Of a stretch of DNA of 64,000 nt, positions 8,100 through 16,379 are shown piece by piece. The position numbers and the translations under genes were made by a program. Within the stretch, counting starts at the first letter, position 1, and every line of letters begins with the position of its first letter. The notes under the pieces were generated by a model. It was not told the DNA's origin. It searched no databases and saw only the letters and a list, made by a program, of their open reading frames with translations. The stretch is from Candidatus Woesearchaeota archaeon (GTDB lineage Archaea > Nanobdellota > Nanobdellia > Woesearchaeales > JAFGPW01). The stretch is taken from NCBI GenBank assembly GCA_016935985.1, contig JAFGPW010000007.1, forward strand, positions 86,956 through 150,955, written 5' to 3'.

Positions 8100-9005
8100 T
8101 CATGTCCGCTGCGAGAAGGGGACCAGGGCTCCGGTATAGGCGACCGACCCTTCCTTCCCGATCCCGCCGGCGCCGATGAATATCTCCTGGAAAGGGTGGA
8201 TATGCCGCTCCTGGAAGCCCTTGATCAGGTCGTCGGTCTCCAAAGTGAGCGGCCGCACCAGGGCCTGGTCGGGGATGTCGAAGAGCACGGCATTGTAGGG
8301 GAGGATGACGCCCGGCCCCCCGGTTGGCTTCCTGAGGTCCGGATCCCTGACGAGCGTCGCGCTCGCGAGCGTCGTGCCGTCATGGGAGAGGGTGAAGGAG
8401 ACCGCGTCCTTATTGCGATAGTCAGGGTCAGGGCCGCCTTGGTGGAGATAGCTGGTCGCGCAGGCCGCGTTCACGCCCTTGTATATCTTCGCCTGGCTCA
8501 TCATTCCGTGCACGAGCTCGGCGAGACCGCTCTGCCTGACGTGGAACTGGGAGAGCGCCTCCTTGAGGACATCGTTCTCTCTGATCGCTTCCTTCATGCG
8601 GTCGAAGTACTTCACCGCAGCGGCGAAGGCGAGCGGCGAGTAGGCCTTCATGAAGAGCCGGTCCGGGTTGTAGGGGGGCCCGGTCCCGTCCATCGCATCC
8701 TCGATCCTGACCGGGACCTGGGGGTTGTGCGGATGGTAGTGCGCCTCGAAGAGGAGCAGCGGCGTCGTCTCGCGTTTCAGGTAGGGGAAGATCCTCCCCT
8801 CGCGGCGGTAGGTCTCGGTCGCGAGGATCGTCTTGCGCAGGATCGACTCGCTCGTCCGGTGGTCCATGTGGTTCTTAGCAGTGATCCCGATCTTCTTCCC
8901 CTCGGAGACCGAGGCGAGCTCCTGCGCGATCGTCTCGAGCACCGCGCGGATGGCGGGCTCGTCCTGGAAGAGGCGGGAAATCCGCTTGATACGGCCGTCG
9001 TTCAT
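8100..9005 (-). CDS. Uncharacterised protein, third member of a tandem paralogous family
   Basis: 301 residues, soluble, no signal peptide or membrane helix, family not recognised. It shares an N-terminal signature with the upstream gene (VLETIAQELASVSEGKK here, VLETIATELADAYEGKR there). It also shares a central helical stretch (AAAVKYFDRMKEAI) and a C-terminal region that follows a VRPLTLETDD segment. The ATG at 9005 is chosen over an upstream in-frame GTG at 9014: it forms an ATGA overlap with the stop of the upstream gene and has GGGTGG about 5 bases before it. The three genes at 8.1-10.6 kb read as one operon. No catalytic motif stands out. Confidence 0.75.
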   Translation of the reverse strand: MNDGRIKRISRLFQDEPAIRAVLETIAQELASVSEGKKIGITAKNHMDHRTSESILRKTILATETYRREGRIFPYLKRETTPLLLFEAHYHPHNPQVPVRIEDAMDGTGPPYNPDRLFMKAYSPLAFAAAVKYFDRMKEAIRENDVLKEALSQFHVRQSGLAELVHGMMSQAKIYKGVNAACATSYLHQGGPDPDYRNKDAVSFTLSHDGTTLASATLVRDPDLRKPTGGPGVILPYNAVLFDIPDQALVRPLTLETDDLIKGFQERHIHPFQEIFIGAGGIGKEGSVAYTGALVPFSQRT

Positions 9006-9853
9006 CTGCCCCACCCCTTGAACACGTTGGAGTCGTTCGTATCGCCGAACGGATTCGGGAACGTCTGCTGGTAGGGCGTGACGCTGACATTAGGGGTCTT
9101 CGGGTAGCGCCCATGCTTCTTGTAGTCGCGGATCGCCGTCATCACGCCGGAGAGGACCGGCGATGCGTCCTCCTGTGTCGCGTACATAGGGATGACCCTA
9201 TAGTCGTCGGGAGCATCGGCCAGCCTCACCACGCGCACGGTCGCGGCGGTCGTCCTTCCGTTGCGCAGCACGAGGTCGGTCACCCTTCCGATCGCCGCGT
9301 CTACGGCGCTCTCGCCGATGTCGTACGGATCAAGCCCCCTCGTGTCGAGGGCATTCGCGACGATCGAGAGCTGTTCGCGCATCCTCTCCTCGAGGTCGCC
9401 GTTCCGGATATGGAAGCCGTCGGCGAAGGGCTCGAGGAGCCGGTCGGTGTAGAGCGCTCTCAGGAAGCCGGTGAAGTGCCGGCGCGCGGCCAGGTAGGCG
9501 TGCTCGTCATGCACGGCGAGTCCCACGCTCGCCGGATTGATGGTCTGCGTGAAGGAGAGGACCATGACCGGCTCTGCGGAGAAGAGGTCGGCGAACCGCT
9601 GCCTGAAGGTCCTCTTCATGGCAGGGACGAGCCCGATGCTGTCGGTCGCGACGAGGTGGTTCGTCGGTGTCGTCGCGATGGGATTGAATCCCGCATAGTC
9701 CCCTGAACCGGCGCCCGGATCGGCGATGAAGTTCGGCATGACATTGGTGTAAATGATCACCGGCCGCTTCCCTTCGTAGGCGTCAGCGAGCTCAGTGGCG
9801 ATCGTCTCGAGCACGTTCCGCGCGACCGTCCCTTCGGTTGTTCCTTTCATCAT
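9002..9853 (-). CDS. Uncharacterised protein, second member of the tandem paralogous family
   Basis: 283 residues, soluble, family not recognised. After the shared VLETIATELADAYEGKR start comes a segment with VIIYTNVMPNF. A later helical part (AYLAARRHFTGFLRAL) matches its neighbours, and the C-terminal IRDYKKHGRYPKTP corresponds to NDYVRKGTYPRTP in the first member. Two adjacent ATG codons (9853, 9850) follow a weak GAGG element. Much longer upstream in-frame extension overlaps the neighbouring gene and is low-complexity Arg-rich, so it was not used. It lies 7 bases after the first member and overlaps the third. Confidence 0.75.
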   Translation of the reverse strand: MMKGTTEGTVARNVLETIATELADAYEGKRPVIIYTNVMPNFIADPGAGSGDYAGFNPIATTPTNHLVATDSIGLVPAMKRTFRQRFADLFSAEPVMVLSFTQTINPASVGLAVHDEHAYLAARRHFTGFLRALYTDRLLEPFADGFHIRNGDLEERMREQLSIVANALDTRGLDPYDIGESAVDAAIGRVTDLVLRNGRTTAATVRVVRLADAPDDYRVIPMYATQEDASPVLSGVMTAIRDYKKHGRYPKTPNVSVTPYQQTFPNPFGDTNDSNVFKGWGR

Positions 9854-9860
9854 GATAGCC

Positions 9861-10613
9861 TCATGCGATCCGTCGGTACCTGATAGCGTCCGCCTTCTCC
9901 GCCGGGCCTTCGCCGAAGAGCACGGCCGGTGTCCGGGGATAGGTGCCCTTGCGGACATAGTCATTCGCTGCGGAAAAGAGCCGGTCCCTGACCAGGTCGG
10001 CGACGCTCCCGCAGGGGAATTCGCCGCCGAGCCCCTCGGCGACCGTGTAGAGCAGCCGGTGCGACGTTTCGGTCTTGGCGGGTCCGATCACCGCAGTGGT
10101 GACCAGCGGCCGGGCATGGTCAAGGCTCATAGACCCATCGTCCTTGTAGAGCGTATACGCGTCGCCGATCTTTCCCTTCGCCGGCCCGCGTCCCCAGATT
10201 GTGGACTCGAGCACGACATGCCGCATGTCAGTCCCGTTGGAGAAATCGGCTGCGATCTGCCGCATTGCATCCTCGATGCGGCCCTTGAGGCTTCCGAAAT
10301 AGATGGTGAGCCCTTTCGCCTCTTCGGCGAGGTGCATGCTCTTCAGGAGCTCGGACTGGATCTCCCGATAGTGCCGCTTCGCCGACTCCCAGGCAGGGTC
10401 GTCGAAGACATGGATCGACGCTGCGCTCGGCAGGAGCACCTCGTTGAAGAGCATGAGGTCCTTGCCGTCGGCCGTGCTGATGATGTCCTGCTCGATATAG
10501 TATGCGTTCTGGAGGTCATTTGGGGTGGAGTTGGTGCGGCGCTGCAGCTCGGAACCGTAATATGGTTGGAGCTCGGTGATGATCGTGTCGATGAACTTGG
10601 TCGCGTGGGTCAT
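9861..10613 (-). CDS. Uncharacterised protein, first member of the tandem paralogous family
   Basis: 250 residues, soluble. The opening (KFIDTIITELQPYYGSE) aligns with the start of the two following genes. The middle (WESAKRHYREIQSELL) and the end (VADLVRDRLFSAANDYVRKG) keep the same helical pattern. No known domain recognised. The ATG at 10613 is preferred over a GTG three codons upstream, which lies closer to the predicted transcription start. A TATA box at 10655-10665 heads this three-gene unit. Confidence 0.72.
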   Translation of the reverse strand: MTHATKFIDTIITELQPYYGSELQRRTNSTPNDLQNAYYIEQDIISTADGKDLMLFNEVLLPSAASIHVFDDPAWESAKRHYREIQSELLKSMHLAEEAKGLTIYFGSLKGRIEDAMRQIAADFSNGTDMRHVVLESTIWGRGPAKGKIGDAYTLYKDDGSMSLDHARPLVTTAVIGPAKTETSHRLLYTVAEGLGGEFPCGSVADLVRDRLFSAANDYVRKGTYPRTPAVLFGEGPAEKADAIRYRRIA

Positions 10614-10654
10614 GAGAAGCACTTATATAGTTTTCACTTGGTGGTAATGACAAT

Positions 10655-10665
10655 AGTATATAAAG
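10655..10665 (-). promoter_or_regulatory. TATA box of the three-gene paralogous unit
   Basis: ctttatatact on the minus strand, about 47 bases before the ATG at 10613; a second AT element lies at 10624-10633. Confidence 0.5.
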
Positions 10666-10681
10666 GTTTCCTTTGGCTGTG

Positions 10682-12142
10682 TCAATAGGATTTCGAGAAA
10701 TAGACCCGATATGCAGCGGGCTTGCCGCAGTGGACGCACGCCTTGCCTTTCGCCTCAGACCCTTTCAGCGGGATCGCGCGGGTCGATGCGCCGCCGGTCT
10801 TGTCCTTGATCCAGTCCTCGCACTCCTCCTCGCCGCAGTGGGGGGAGAAGACGAGCTTGCGCTCGTCGATGGCGGTCGTGAACGCGTCCCAGGTCTCCGC
10901 CGCGGTCATGCTCCTCTCGAGCCTCTCCTTGGCGCGGGCGAGAAGATCCGTCTGCATCGTGTCAAGCGTCTTCCGGACGGTCGCGAGGATCTCCTTTCTC
11001 GGCACGAAGCTCTTCTCTCCGGTGTCCCGGCGCACCATCACGACCTGCCTCTTCTCGATGTCCTTCGGCCCTATCTCGATCCTGAGCGGGACGCCCTCGA
11101 CCTCGTACTGGTTGAACTTCCAGCCGGCGGAGTGCTCTTCCGAATCGTCGAGGATCGGGTCGAACGGCGCGAGCTCGTCCGCCACCTTCCCCGCCTCGGC
11201 GAGGATCTGCTTCTTGCCCGTGTCGAAGATGATAGGCACTATCGCGACCTTGTTCTTCGCTACCTTCGGCGGCAGCACGAGCCCCTTGTCGTCGGAGTGC
11301 GTCATCACCATCGCGCCGATGAGCCGGGTCGAGAAGCCCCAGCTCGACTGCCAGGGCGTGTGCCTCTTCTCGTCCTCGCCGACGAACGATATGCCGAACG
11401 CCTTGCCGAAGCCCTGGCCGAGGTTGTGCGAGGTGCCGCACTGCAATGCCTTGCCATCGGGCATGAACGCCTCGATCGTGAGCGTGTATTTGGCGCCCGC
11501 GAACTTCTCCTTCTCCGATTTCCTGCCGACGATCACCGGCACCGCGAGGAGCTCCTCGCACAGCCTCGCATACTCGTCGATGATGATCCTGACCTCCTCG
11601 TCGCACTCCTCCTCCGTCGCGTAGACGCAGTGGCCCTCCTGCCAGAGGAACTCCCTGCTGCGCAGGAAGAGCTTGACGTCGGACACTTCCCAGCGGACGA
11701 TGTTGCACCACTGGTTGATCCGCAACGGCAGGTCGCGGTGCGAGCGCACCCAGCGCGAGTAGGAGTCGTACATGATGGTCTCGGAGGTGGGACGGAGGGC
11801 GAGGCGCTCGCCGCCGTCGTCCTCCTTCTTCTCGATCCACGCGACCTCGGGCTCGAACCCCTCCGCGTGCTCCTTCTCCTTCTCGAAGAAGGACTCGGGG
11901 ATGAACATCGGGAAATAGGCGTTCTCGACGCCGATCATCTTCAGCCGCTCATTGAAGTAGTCCATGACGGTCTGCCAGATGGCGTAGCCCTTGGGCCGTA
12001 TCACCATGCAGCCCTTGATGCGGCTGTGCTCGGCGAGCTTGGCCTTGAGCACCACCTGGCTGTACCACTCAGGCATGTCGTCCGCCTTCTTCACCGTGAT
12101 GCCGGTGGTCTCCTCCTTGACGAGGTCTTTCCTGGCTGCCAT
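10682..12142 (-). CDS. proS: Prolyl-tRNA synthetase, archaeal/eukaryotic type
   Basis: 486-residue class II synthetase charging tRNA-Pro. Motif 2 appears in QWCNIVRWE, the proline pocket and ATP site in LRPTSETIMYDSYSRW, and motif 3 in GFSTRLIGAM. The C-terminal zinc-binding domain has its cysteines (HCGEEECEDW, then CVHCGKPA). The chain ends in Tyr (YFSKSY), the hallmark of the archaeal/eukaryotic type in which the terminal Tyr reaches into the active site. It is divergently transcribed from a small + strand gene, sharing a palindromic TATA element. Confidence 0.96.
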   Translation of the reverse strand: MAARKDLVKEETTGITVKKADDMPEWYSQVVLKAKLAEHSRIKGCMVIRPKGYAIWQTVMDYFNERLKMIGVENAYFPMFIPESFFEKEKEHAEGFEPEVAWIEKKEDDGGERLALRPTSETIMYDSYSRWVRSHRDLPLRINQWCNIVRWEVSDVKLFLRSREFLWQEGHCVYATEEECDEEVRIIIDEYARLCEELLAVPVIVGRKSEKEKFAGAKYTLTIEAFMPDGKALQCGTSHNLGQGFGKAFGISFVGEDEKRHTPWQSSWGFSTRLIGAMVMTHSDDKGLVLPPKVAKNKVAIVPIIFDTGKKQILAEAGKVADELAPFDPILDDSEEHSAGWKFNQYEVEGVPLRIEIGPKDIEKRQVVMVRRDTGEKSFVPRKEILATVRKTLDTMQTDLLARAKERLERSMTAAETWDAFTTAIDERKLVFSPHCGEEECEDWIKDKTGGASTRAIPLKGSEAKGKACVHCGKPAAYRVYFSKSY

Positions 12143-12200
12143 GGGCGTTCAGGCGTTCTCCAGGCGGTTAATAATCTTTCGGTCGGTCTCGAGAGAAAAG

Positions 12201-12212
12201 TTTATATATATG
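12201..12212. promoter_or_regulatory. Bidirectional TATA box between proS and a small gene
   Basis: tttatatatatg works on both strands: about 64 bases from the proS ATG and about 42 bases from the small + strand ATG at 12248. A 10-bp palindrome, tagtatacta (12231-12240), sits at the expected + strand start site. Confidence 0.5.
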
Positions 12213-12247
12213 TTATAGCACTATAGATATTAGTATACTAATAGAGG

Positions 12248-12415
12248 ATGTATGCAGTGGCCATCTCGTACCGCGCCCAGCAGAACAACTTCCGGCTCAC
12301 CGACTTCGCTGAGCTGAAGGAGGCGGTGGTCGAGTATAGGAGCGTGAAGAACATCCCCGACCGGCTCAAGCGCGGGCCGGCGATCGAGGACCAGTCACTG
12401 TCGCTGTTCCTGTAG
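12248..12415 (+). CDS. Small uncharacterised protein (55 aa)
   Basis: Starts MYAVAISYRAQQNNFRLTDF and ends LSLSLF-like (DQSLSLFL). Codon choice (gcc, ctc, gac, ttc, gag, cgg) matches the genome's strong GC3 bias through all 55 codons, which argues for a real gene. A TATA box lies 42 bases upstream. A GAGG element touches the ATG, closer than usual, so translation may be leader-independent. It converges with the next gene, overlapping its 3' end by 21 bases. No family recognised. Confidence 0.6.
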   Translation: MYAVAISYRAQQNNFRLTDFAELKEAVVEYRSVKNIPDRLKRGPAIEDQSLSLFL

Positions 12416-12853
12416 GCGCTTTCGCAGTTCTCCCCTGTTCCTGGTCTCTTCATAGAGGAAGAAGCGCGCCATCTCGCCCATGGTCGCATACATGCCTTTA
12501 ATGGTCTGCGCGAGCGGCTCGGTGTCGCCGACGAAGAGCGTGTGGACAGCGACGTTCCGGCCGAGACGGCAGACGCCGCCGGCGAGGCCCTTCGCGACCG
12601 ATTTGATGTAGCCATCCTGCGCCTGCCGCGCGTTGCGGTACTGGCTGACCGATTCCTGCGCCGCGCCTGCGAGCGTCGGCAACCAGTAGGTGAGCGCATA
12701 GGTGAAGCCGTCCTGGATGTCGGGGTCGATGATGAACGCCGAGCCCGCGATCACGCCGAGGTCCCAGTAGTCGCGGACGATGCGTCCGGCGCCCCTCTTC
12801 ATCTTCTGCATCGTGGAAAGCTTCTGTTCCAGGGGCTCGGTCGTCTGGTCCAT
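12395..12853 (-). CDS. Uncharacterised protein, paralogue of the 13823-14248 product
   Basis: 152 residues. The central part (ESVSQYRNARQAQDGYIKSV, then GLAGGVCRLGRN) aligns with ETVSIYLKARDRHCYSRKD and FTGGALRGLRNH of the protein at 13823-14248. Weakly hydrophobic stretches (LGVIAGSAFIID; ALTYWLPTLAGAA) suggest membrane association or a buried helical core. It ends in a basic Glu/Arg tail. Located 6 bases after the preceding gene on the same strand. Function unknown. Confidence 0.7.
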   Translation of the reverse strand: MDQTTEPLEQKLSTMQKMKRGAGRIVRDYWDLGVIAGSAFIIDPDIQDGFTYALTYWLPTLAGAAQESVSQYRNARQAQDGYIKSVAKGLAGGVCRLGRNVAVHTLFVGDTEPLAQTIKGMYATMGEMARFFLYEETRNRGELRKRLQEQRQ

Positions 12854-12859
12854 GGCGGT

Positions 12860-13345
12860 TCACTTGGCAAGGTTCGGCTTGGCATAGGTCTCACGCACCG
12901 TCGCGAGCATGGCAGCGATGTCGGAGAAGCGCTGGGCGTCCGCGAGCTCACGGACCTTCGCGGTGATGGTCGCATAATCCCGGTTCGCCTGGACCGCCTT
13001 ATGGAGCGAGTCGTAGGTCTCCTTCGTCTTCCGGGGCGGATGATTAACGCCAGCATCCCTGATCTGCGCGACCTCCGCGATCGCCGTCGACGGGTGGGAG
13101 CCGATCGCGTACTGGAGCAGGTACCGGTCGAACGGCTGCGCCTTCTTCGTCCCCCGGCGCCAGCTCTTGAAAGAGTGCTCTCCGGTCGTTTTCCGGAGCG
13201 TGTCGCCGAGCGCCCCATACACCTTCGACGCGTACTCGCCATCCATACGGCTCTGTGTCATCCTCGCGCGCTCGAACGCCTCGAACGCCTGGTCGGCCTG
13301 GAGCTCGAGGGAATCGATCTCGTCCTTGGTGGGTGTGCGTGCCAT
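12860..13345 (-). CDS. Uncharacterised basic helical protein
   Basis: 161 residues from the ATG at 13345 (MARTPTKDEIDSLELQADQA). Mostly helical, Lys/Arg-rich, no membrane segment, family not recognised. An upstream TTG-type extension to 13405 would overlap the previous gene by 50 bases and lacks a better ribosome binding site, so the ATG was preferred. The preceding gene ends 10 bases upstream, suggesting co-transcription with 13356-13745. Confidence 0.65.
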   Translation of the reverse strand: MARTPTKDEIDSLELQADQAFEAFERARMTQSRMDGEYASKVYGALGDTLRKTTGEHSFKSWRRGTKKAQPFDRYLLQYAIGSHPSTAIAEVAQIRDAGVNHPPRKTKETYDSLHKAVQANRDYATITAKVRELADAQRFSDIAAMLATVRETYAKPNLAK

Positions 13346-13355
13346 GGTGATTGTC

Positions 13356-13745
13356 TCAATTGAGTTTCCTATCGAGAGAATTGTATGTTGGAACGACCGT
13401 TTCAAGCGTGTCGATTGCCATAGACCGATGGCGAGACGCGTAGAGCGGCATACGTTCGATGAGGGAAGGCGGGGCGTCCTCGAGCGCTTTCCTGAAGGAC
13501 CGGTCGATACGCATCATCTCCAAGTAAAAGTCAGGGAGTGAGAAGCGTCTCTTCTGGGCCCGCTCGATCTCAGTCATGATGTCTTCTTTCGGTTCGACGA
13601 CGAGCTCGACGACGCGCCGCGGCCGGCAGGCCATCTCGTCGGTGACGTACTGTCCTGCGCCTATGCTGCCGAACCACTCGGTCGGCCGTATGGTAAGCCA
13701 TAACTGATAAGCAGATTTCTGGAGTTTCTCAGGGATGAGCTTCAA
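13356..13745 (-). CDS. Uncharacterised protein with TTG start
   Basis: 129 residues, starting KLIPEKLQKSAYQLWL after the initiator. The TTG at 13745 is supported by a perfect GAGGTGAT ribosome binding site (minus strand of 13750-13757) with 4-base spacing, and by a TATA box (13777-13789) placing transcription start near 13759. Longer readings would begin upstream of the promoter. A hydrophobic N-terminal half is followed by a charged helical half; family not recognised. It heads a small minus-strand unit with the two genes downstream. Confidence 0.68.
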   Translation of the reverse strand: MKLIPEKLQKSAYQLWLTIRPTEWFGSIGAGQYVTDEMACRPRRVVELVVEPKEDIMTEIERAQKRRFSLPDFYLEMMRIDRSFRKALEDAPPSLIERMPLYASRHRSMAIDTLETVVPTYNSLDRKLN

Positions 13746-13776
13746 AACAATCACCTCAGCAAGCCTATGAGAAGCC

Positions 13777-13789
13777 GGATTATATAAAA
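13777..13789 (-). promoter_or_regulatory. TATA box with downstream GAGGTGAT ribosome binding site
   Basis: ttttatataatcc on the minus strand. The predicted transcript begins right at the ribosome binding site (13750-13757) and uses the TTG at 13745. Confidence 0.6.
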
Positions 13790-13822
13790 CTTTCGATTTT
13801 GTTATCACTTATAAGTGACAAA

Positions 13823-14248
13823 TTAGTAGGAATAGGGTCTCGGCCGCATCGTGTGCTTGTTCAGCAGCCGCATAGCCTCAGGAATCCCGAGGCCGACGAC
13901 CCACTCGATGCCCTGCTGCGGCAGCCCGTCGCCTGCCATCATATAGCCGAGATGGTTGCGCAGCCCCCTGAGTGCGCCGCCGGTGAATGCCATGATGAGA
14001 GAGTCCTTTCGGCTGTAGCAGTGCCGGTCGCGCGCCTTGAGGTAGATCGAGACAGTCTCCTGCAGCACGCCGAACGCCTGGGGCGCGTAGTATGAGACTG
14101 CATCGGAGAGGTCGGGGAGGAAGGTCTGGAGAAGGACGATCGCGGTGAGGTCCCCATGATCCTTCGCCGCCCGCTTGACGAGGCTCTTGAGGGAAAAGGG
14201 CCGCTCCGGCCTGACAGAGCCGTTGAGCTCGAGCCGTTGGTCGTCCAT
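13823..14248 (-). CDS. Uncharacterised protein, paralogue of the 12395-12853 product
   Basis: 141 residues. Shares the Glu-(S/T)-V-S-x-Y-x3-A-R core and the following GGxxRxxRN segment with the protein at 12395-12853. The second half (GIEWVVGLGIPEAMRLL) is mildly hydrophobic. No recognised family. The duplication on either side of two other unknown genes suggests the 12.4-14.2 kb cluster arose by local duplication. Confidence 0.7.
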   Translation of the reverse strand: MDDQRLELNGSVRPERPFSLKSLVKRAAKDHGDLTAIVLLQTFLPDLSDAVSYYAPQAFGVLQETVSIYLKARDRHCYSRKDSLIMAFTGGALRGLRNHLGYMMAGDGLPQQGIEWVVGLGIPEAMRLLNKHTMRPRPYSY

Positions 14249-14298
14249 CGTGCGGCGGGGGGAGAGCGGCTCCTATTTATTATTTCTTATTAGTAGTA

Positions 14299-14511
14299 TC
14301 ATCTGTGGTAATAGCGGTAGCCGGCGACGCCGAACATGCCGATGCCCACCAGGCCGATCACGAGGAATATCCAGTCTGACGCGACGATCCATCCGTATGC
14401 GCGGTTGAGGAGGTAGAACGCGATGAACATGATGCCGGCGACGAGGTAGGATCCCGCCTTCTGGAGCGCCGGGTCGCCGTGCGTCCGGACCGCCTTCAGG
14501 TCTGGCTTCAT
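14299..14511 (-). CDS. Small membrane protein (70 aa, two helices)
   Basis: Two hydrophobic helices (about residues 21-37 YLVAGIMFIAFYLLNRA and 45-64 IFLVIGLVGIGMFGVAGY) separated by a short loop, with a basic/aromatic end (YRYYHR). Diverges from the CorC-like gene; a TATA-like attataata lies just upstream. No family recognised. Confidence 0.65.
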   Translation of the reverse strand: MKPDLKAVRTHGDPALQKAGSYLVAGIMFIAFYLLNRAYGWIVASDWIFLVIGLVGIGMFGVAGYRYYHR

Positions 14512-14626
14512 GGACGTGCCTTCGGCGCGGCACTATTATAATTTTTCCCCTCTCCGACAGAAAGCTATAAAAAGAATAGGGGATATGCTGGCTCAACGGG
14601 CAGCAAGGCCCGGGAGAATTGGAGTC

Positions 14627-15880
14627 ATGATCTGGACTGTCGTGCTGCTCGTCATCCTTCTCGCGCTCTCGGCGCTCTTCTCATCGATCGAGACAGCGAT
14701 CACCTCCGTGAGCCTGATCAGGGCGAAGCAGCTCGCGCGGAGCAAGGGAGCGCAGGGCAGGACGCTGCTCAAGCTCAAGCGCGGTCCCCATCGCATGCTC
14801 ATCACGATCCTCATCGGCAACAACTTTGTCAACATAGCGGCATCCATGGTCATGGCCGCGCTCGCGATGCAGCTCTTCAGGAGCAACGCGCTCGGGATCG
14901 CGACCGGCGTGATGACGTTCCTCATCCTGATATTCGGCGAGATCACCCCGAAGAGCTACGCCGCGCTCAACTCCGAGAGGCTGGCGCTGCGTTTCAGCCG
15001 CCTCGTCGACCTGCTCGCCGAGCTCCTCAAGCCGGTGATATGGCTGCTCGACGTCTATATGAAGGTCCTCTTCAAAGGCGACATCCACTTCGAGAAGAAG
15101 ATATCCGAAGAGGACATCAAGTCGATCGCCTCCATCGGCGAGGAGGAGGGCGCGATCAAGAAGGATGAGAAGGAGATGATACAGCGCATCTTCCTCTTCG
15201 ATGACACGAAAGTATCGGATATCATGACCCCACGCGTCGAGATGTTCGCCATCGAGCAGAACCGCACGGTCGGCGAGGTGCTCAACGACGTGATCGAGAT
15301 GGGGTACTCGCGCATTCCGGTCTACGCGCGAGCGGTGGACAAGGTGTGCGGCATCGTCTATGTGAAGGACATCCTTGCCCAGGTGTCTGCCAGGAAGACA
15401 GGCATCAGGATGAAGGAGATCATGGTCAAGCCGCTATTTGTCTACGAGAACAAGAAGCTCGACGCCATGCTCAAGGACTTCAAGAAGAAGCGGCTGCATA
15501 TCGCGATCGTCGTCGATGAGTATGGCGGTGTCCGCGGCATGGTGACGATCGAGGATCTGCTCGAGGAGCTAGTGGGCGAGATCTACGACGAGACCGACTC
15601 CGAGCACCACATGATCCAGCCCAAGGGCAAGGAATACATCATCGACGCGCACATACCGCTCGAGATCCTTAACGAGCGGCTCAGGACCGGCATCTCGGAG
15701 CGCAAGGCGTACGACACGCTCTCAGGCTACATCCTCGAACGGCTCGGCAGGTTCCCGAGGCAGGGCGAGCGGATGAACCTCAAGGGATTCGAGCTCGTGG
15801 TCGATAGTGTCGAAGGGCAGGTGATCAGGACCGTCCGCCTGGTGCAGAAGGGGTCCAAGAACCCTCCTAAGACCTCTTGA
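14627..15880 (+). CDS. CNNM/CorC-HlyC family membrane protein with CBS domains
   Basis: 417 residues from the ATG at 14627. The N-terminal CNNM/DUF21 membrane domain has three to four helices (VVLLVILLALSALFSSIETA; GEITPKSYA). It is followed by a CBS pair (VSDIMTPRVEMFAI; HIAIVVDEYGGVRGMVTIED) and a C-terminal CorC_HlyC domain (YDTLSGYILERLGRFP). Family members are linked to Mg2+/divalent cation efflux or sodium-coupled transport, and older names call them hemolysins. The later start is preferred over upstream in-frame ATGs because the TATA element near 14563-14572 (ctataaaaag) predicts transcription start after them, and GGAG precedes 14627. Confidence 0.88.
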   Translation: MIWTVVLLVILLALSALFSSIETAITSVSLIRAKQLARSKGAQGRTLLKLKRGPHRMLITILIGNNFVNIAASMVMAALAMQLFRSNALGIATGVMTFLILIFGEITPKSYAALNSERLALRFSRLVDLLAELLKPVIWLLDVYMKVLFKGDIHFEKKISEEDIKSIASIGEEEGAIKKDEKEMIQRIFLFDDTKVSDIMTPRVEMFAIEQNRTVGEVLNDVIEMGYSRIPVYARAVDKVCGIVYVKDILAQVSARKTGIRMKEIMVKPLFVYENKKLDAMLKDFKKKRLHIAIVVDEYGGVRGMVTIEDLLEELVGEIYDETDSEHHMIQPKGKEYIIDAHIPLEILNERLRTGISERKAYDTLSGYILERLGRFPRQGERMNLKGFELVVDSVEGQVIRTVRLVQKGSKNPPKTS

Positions 15881-15923
15881 TAGCCCTTGGGAAGAAAGAG
15901 AAAGGTGCTGCGCGGCCGCACCC

Positions 15924-16031
15924 CTAATTCTTCGGCCGGCAGTCGTAGCATACCTTCCTGTTGCCGTTCAGCGCCTCGAACCTGCTCGTGCAGAGGAGAC
16001 ACCGACGGATCAGCTTGAACGCACGGGACAT
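15924..16031 (-). CDS. Tiny zinc-ribbon protein (35 aa)
   Basis: Reads MSRAFKLIRRCLLC, then CYDCRPKN at the end: two CxxC pairs 14 residues apart in a basic peptide, the pattern of a treble-clef or ribbon zinc site. A perfect GAGGTG lies 8 bases before the ATG, and a TATA-like element lies further upstream near 16053. The length is below usual gene-calling cut-offs. Similar tiny archaeal zinc proteins often act with RNA or ribosomes, but nothing here fixes the role. Confidence 0.7.
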   Translation of the reverse strand: MSRAFKLIRRCLLCTSRFEALNGNRKVCYDCRPKN

Positions 16032-16379
16032 CGCCTTCACCTCGCTTACTCATTTGTAGGTTTATTCAGTGGGGTTCTTGACGGTCAGACTCCTGAAAAA
16101 GGGCAGAGAACGCATCGAGCCAAGGGATTGGCTTTCCATACATCCTTTAACCCCCTATAAGGACTGCCTGATTGTCGTCATAGCCTAAAAGGAGAAGCTT
16201 TCGTCTTTTTTGCCTTGAAAGGCGGATGGAAAAGCCCATTCTCCTCTTCTTATCGTCTCTTTCACCTTCTTTTTTCTTCCAATCCTCGAGGTATTACCAT
16301 ATATAAAGCTATTGGTCAGGCCACCCTACCGGCGTGTCCGCCCAACAGATATTTATACTCGTGATGACTGCATGATCCC
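16032..16379. other. Intergenic region with two + strand TATA boxes
   Basis: No coding potential on either strand. It holds an imperfect hairpin (gccttgaaaggc) after a T-rich run near 16205-16230. TATA-like boxes occur at about 16298-16308 (atatataaag) and 16349-16358 (atatttatac), the latter about 26 bases before the following small gene. A short structured RNA from the first box is possible, but I see no known RNA signature. Confidence 0.4.

Noticed and set aside
10673-12226. 517-codon + strand reading frame opposite proS
   Set aside because: Low-complexity Leu/Arg/Val/Asp-rich product with no motif; proS on the other strand is unambiguous.
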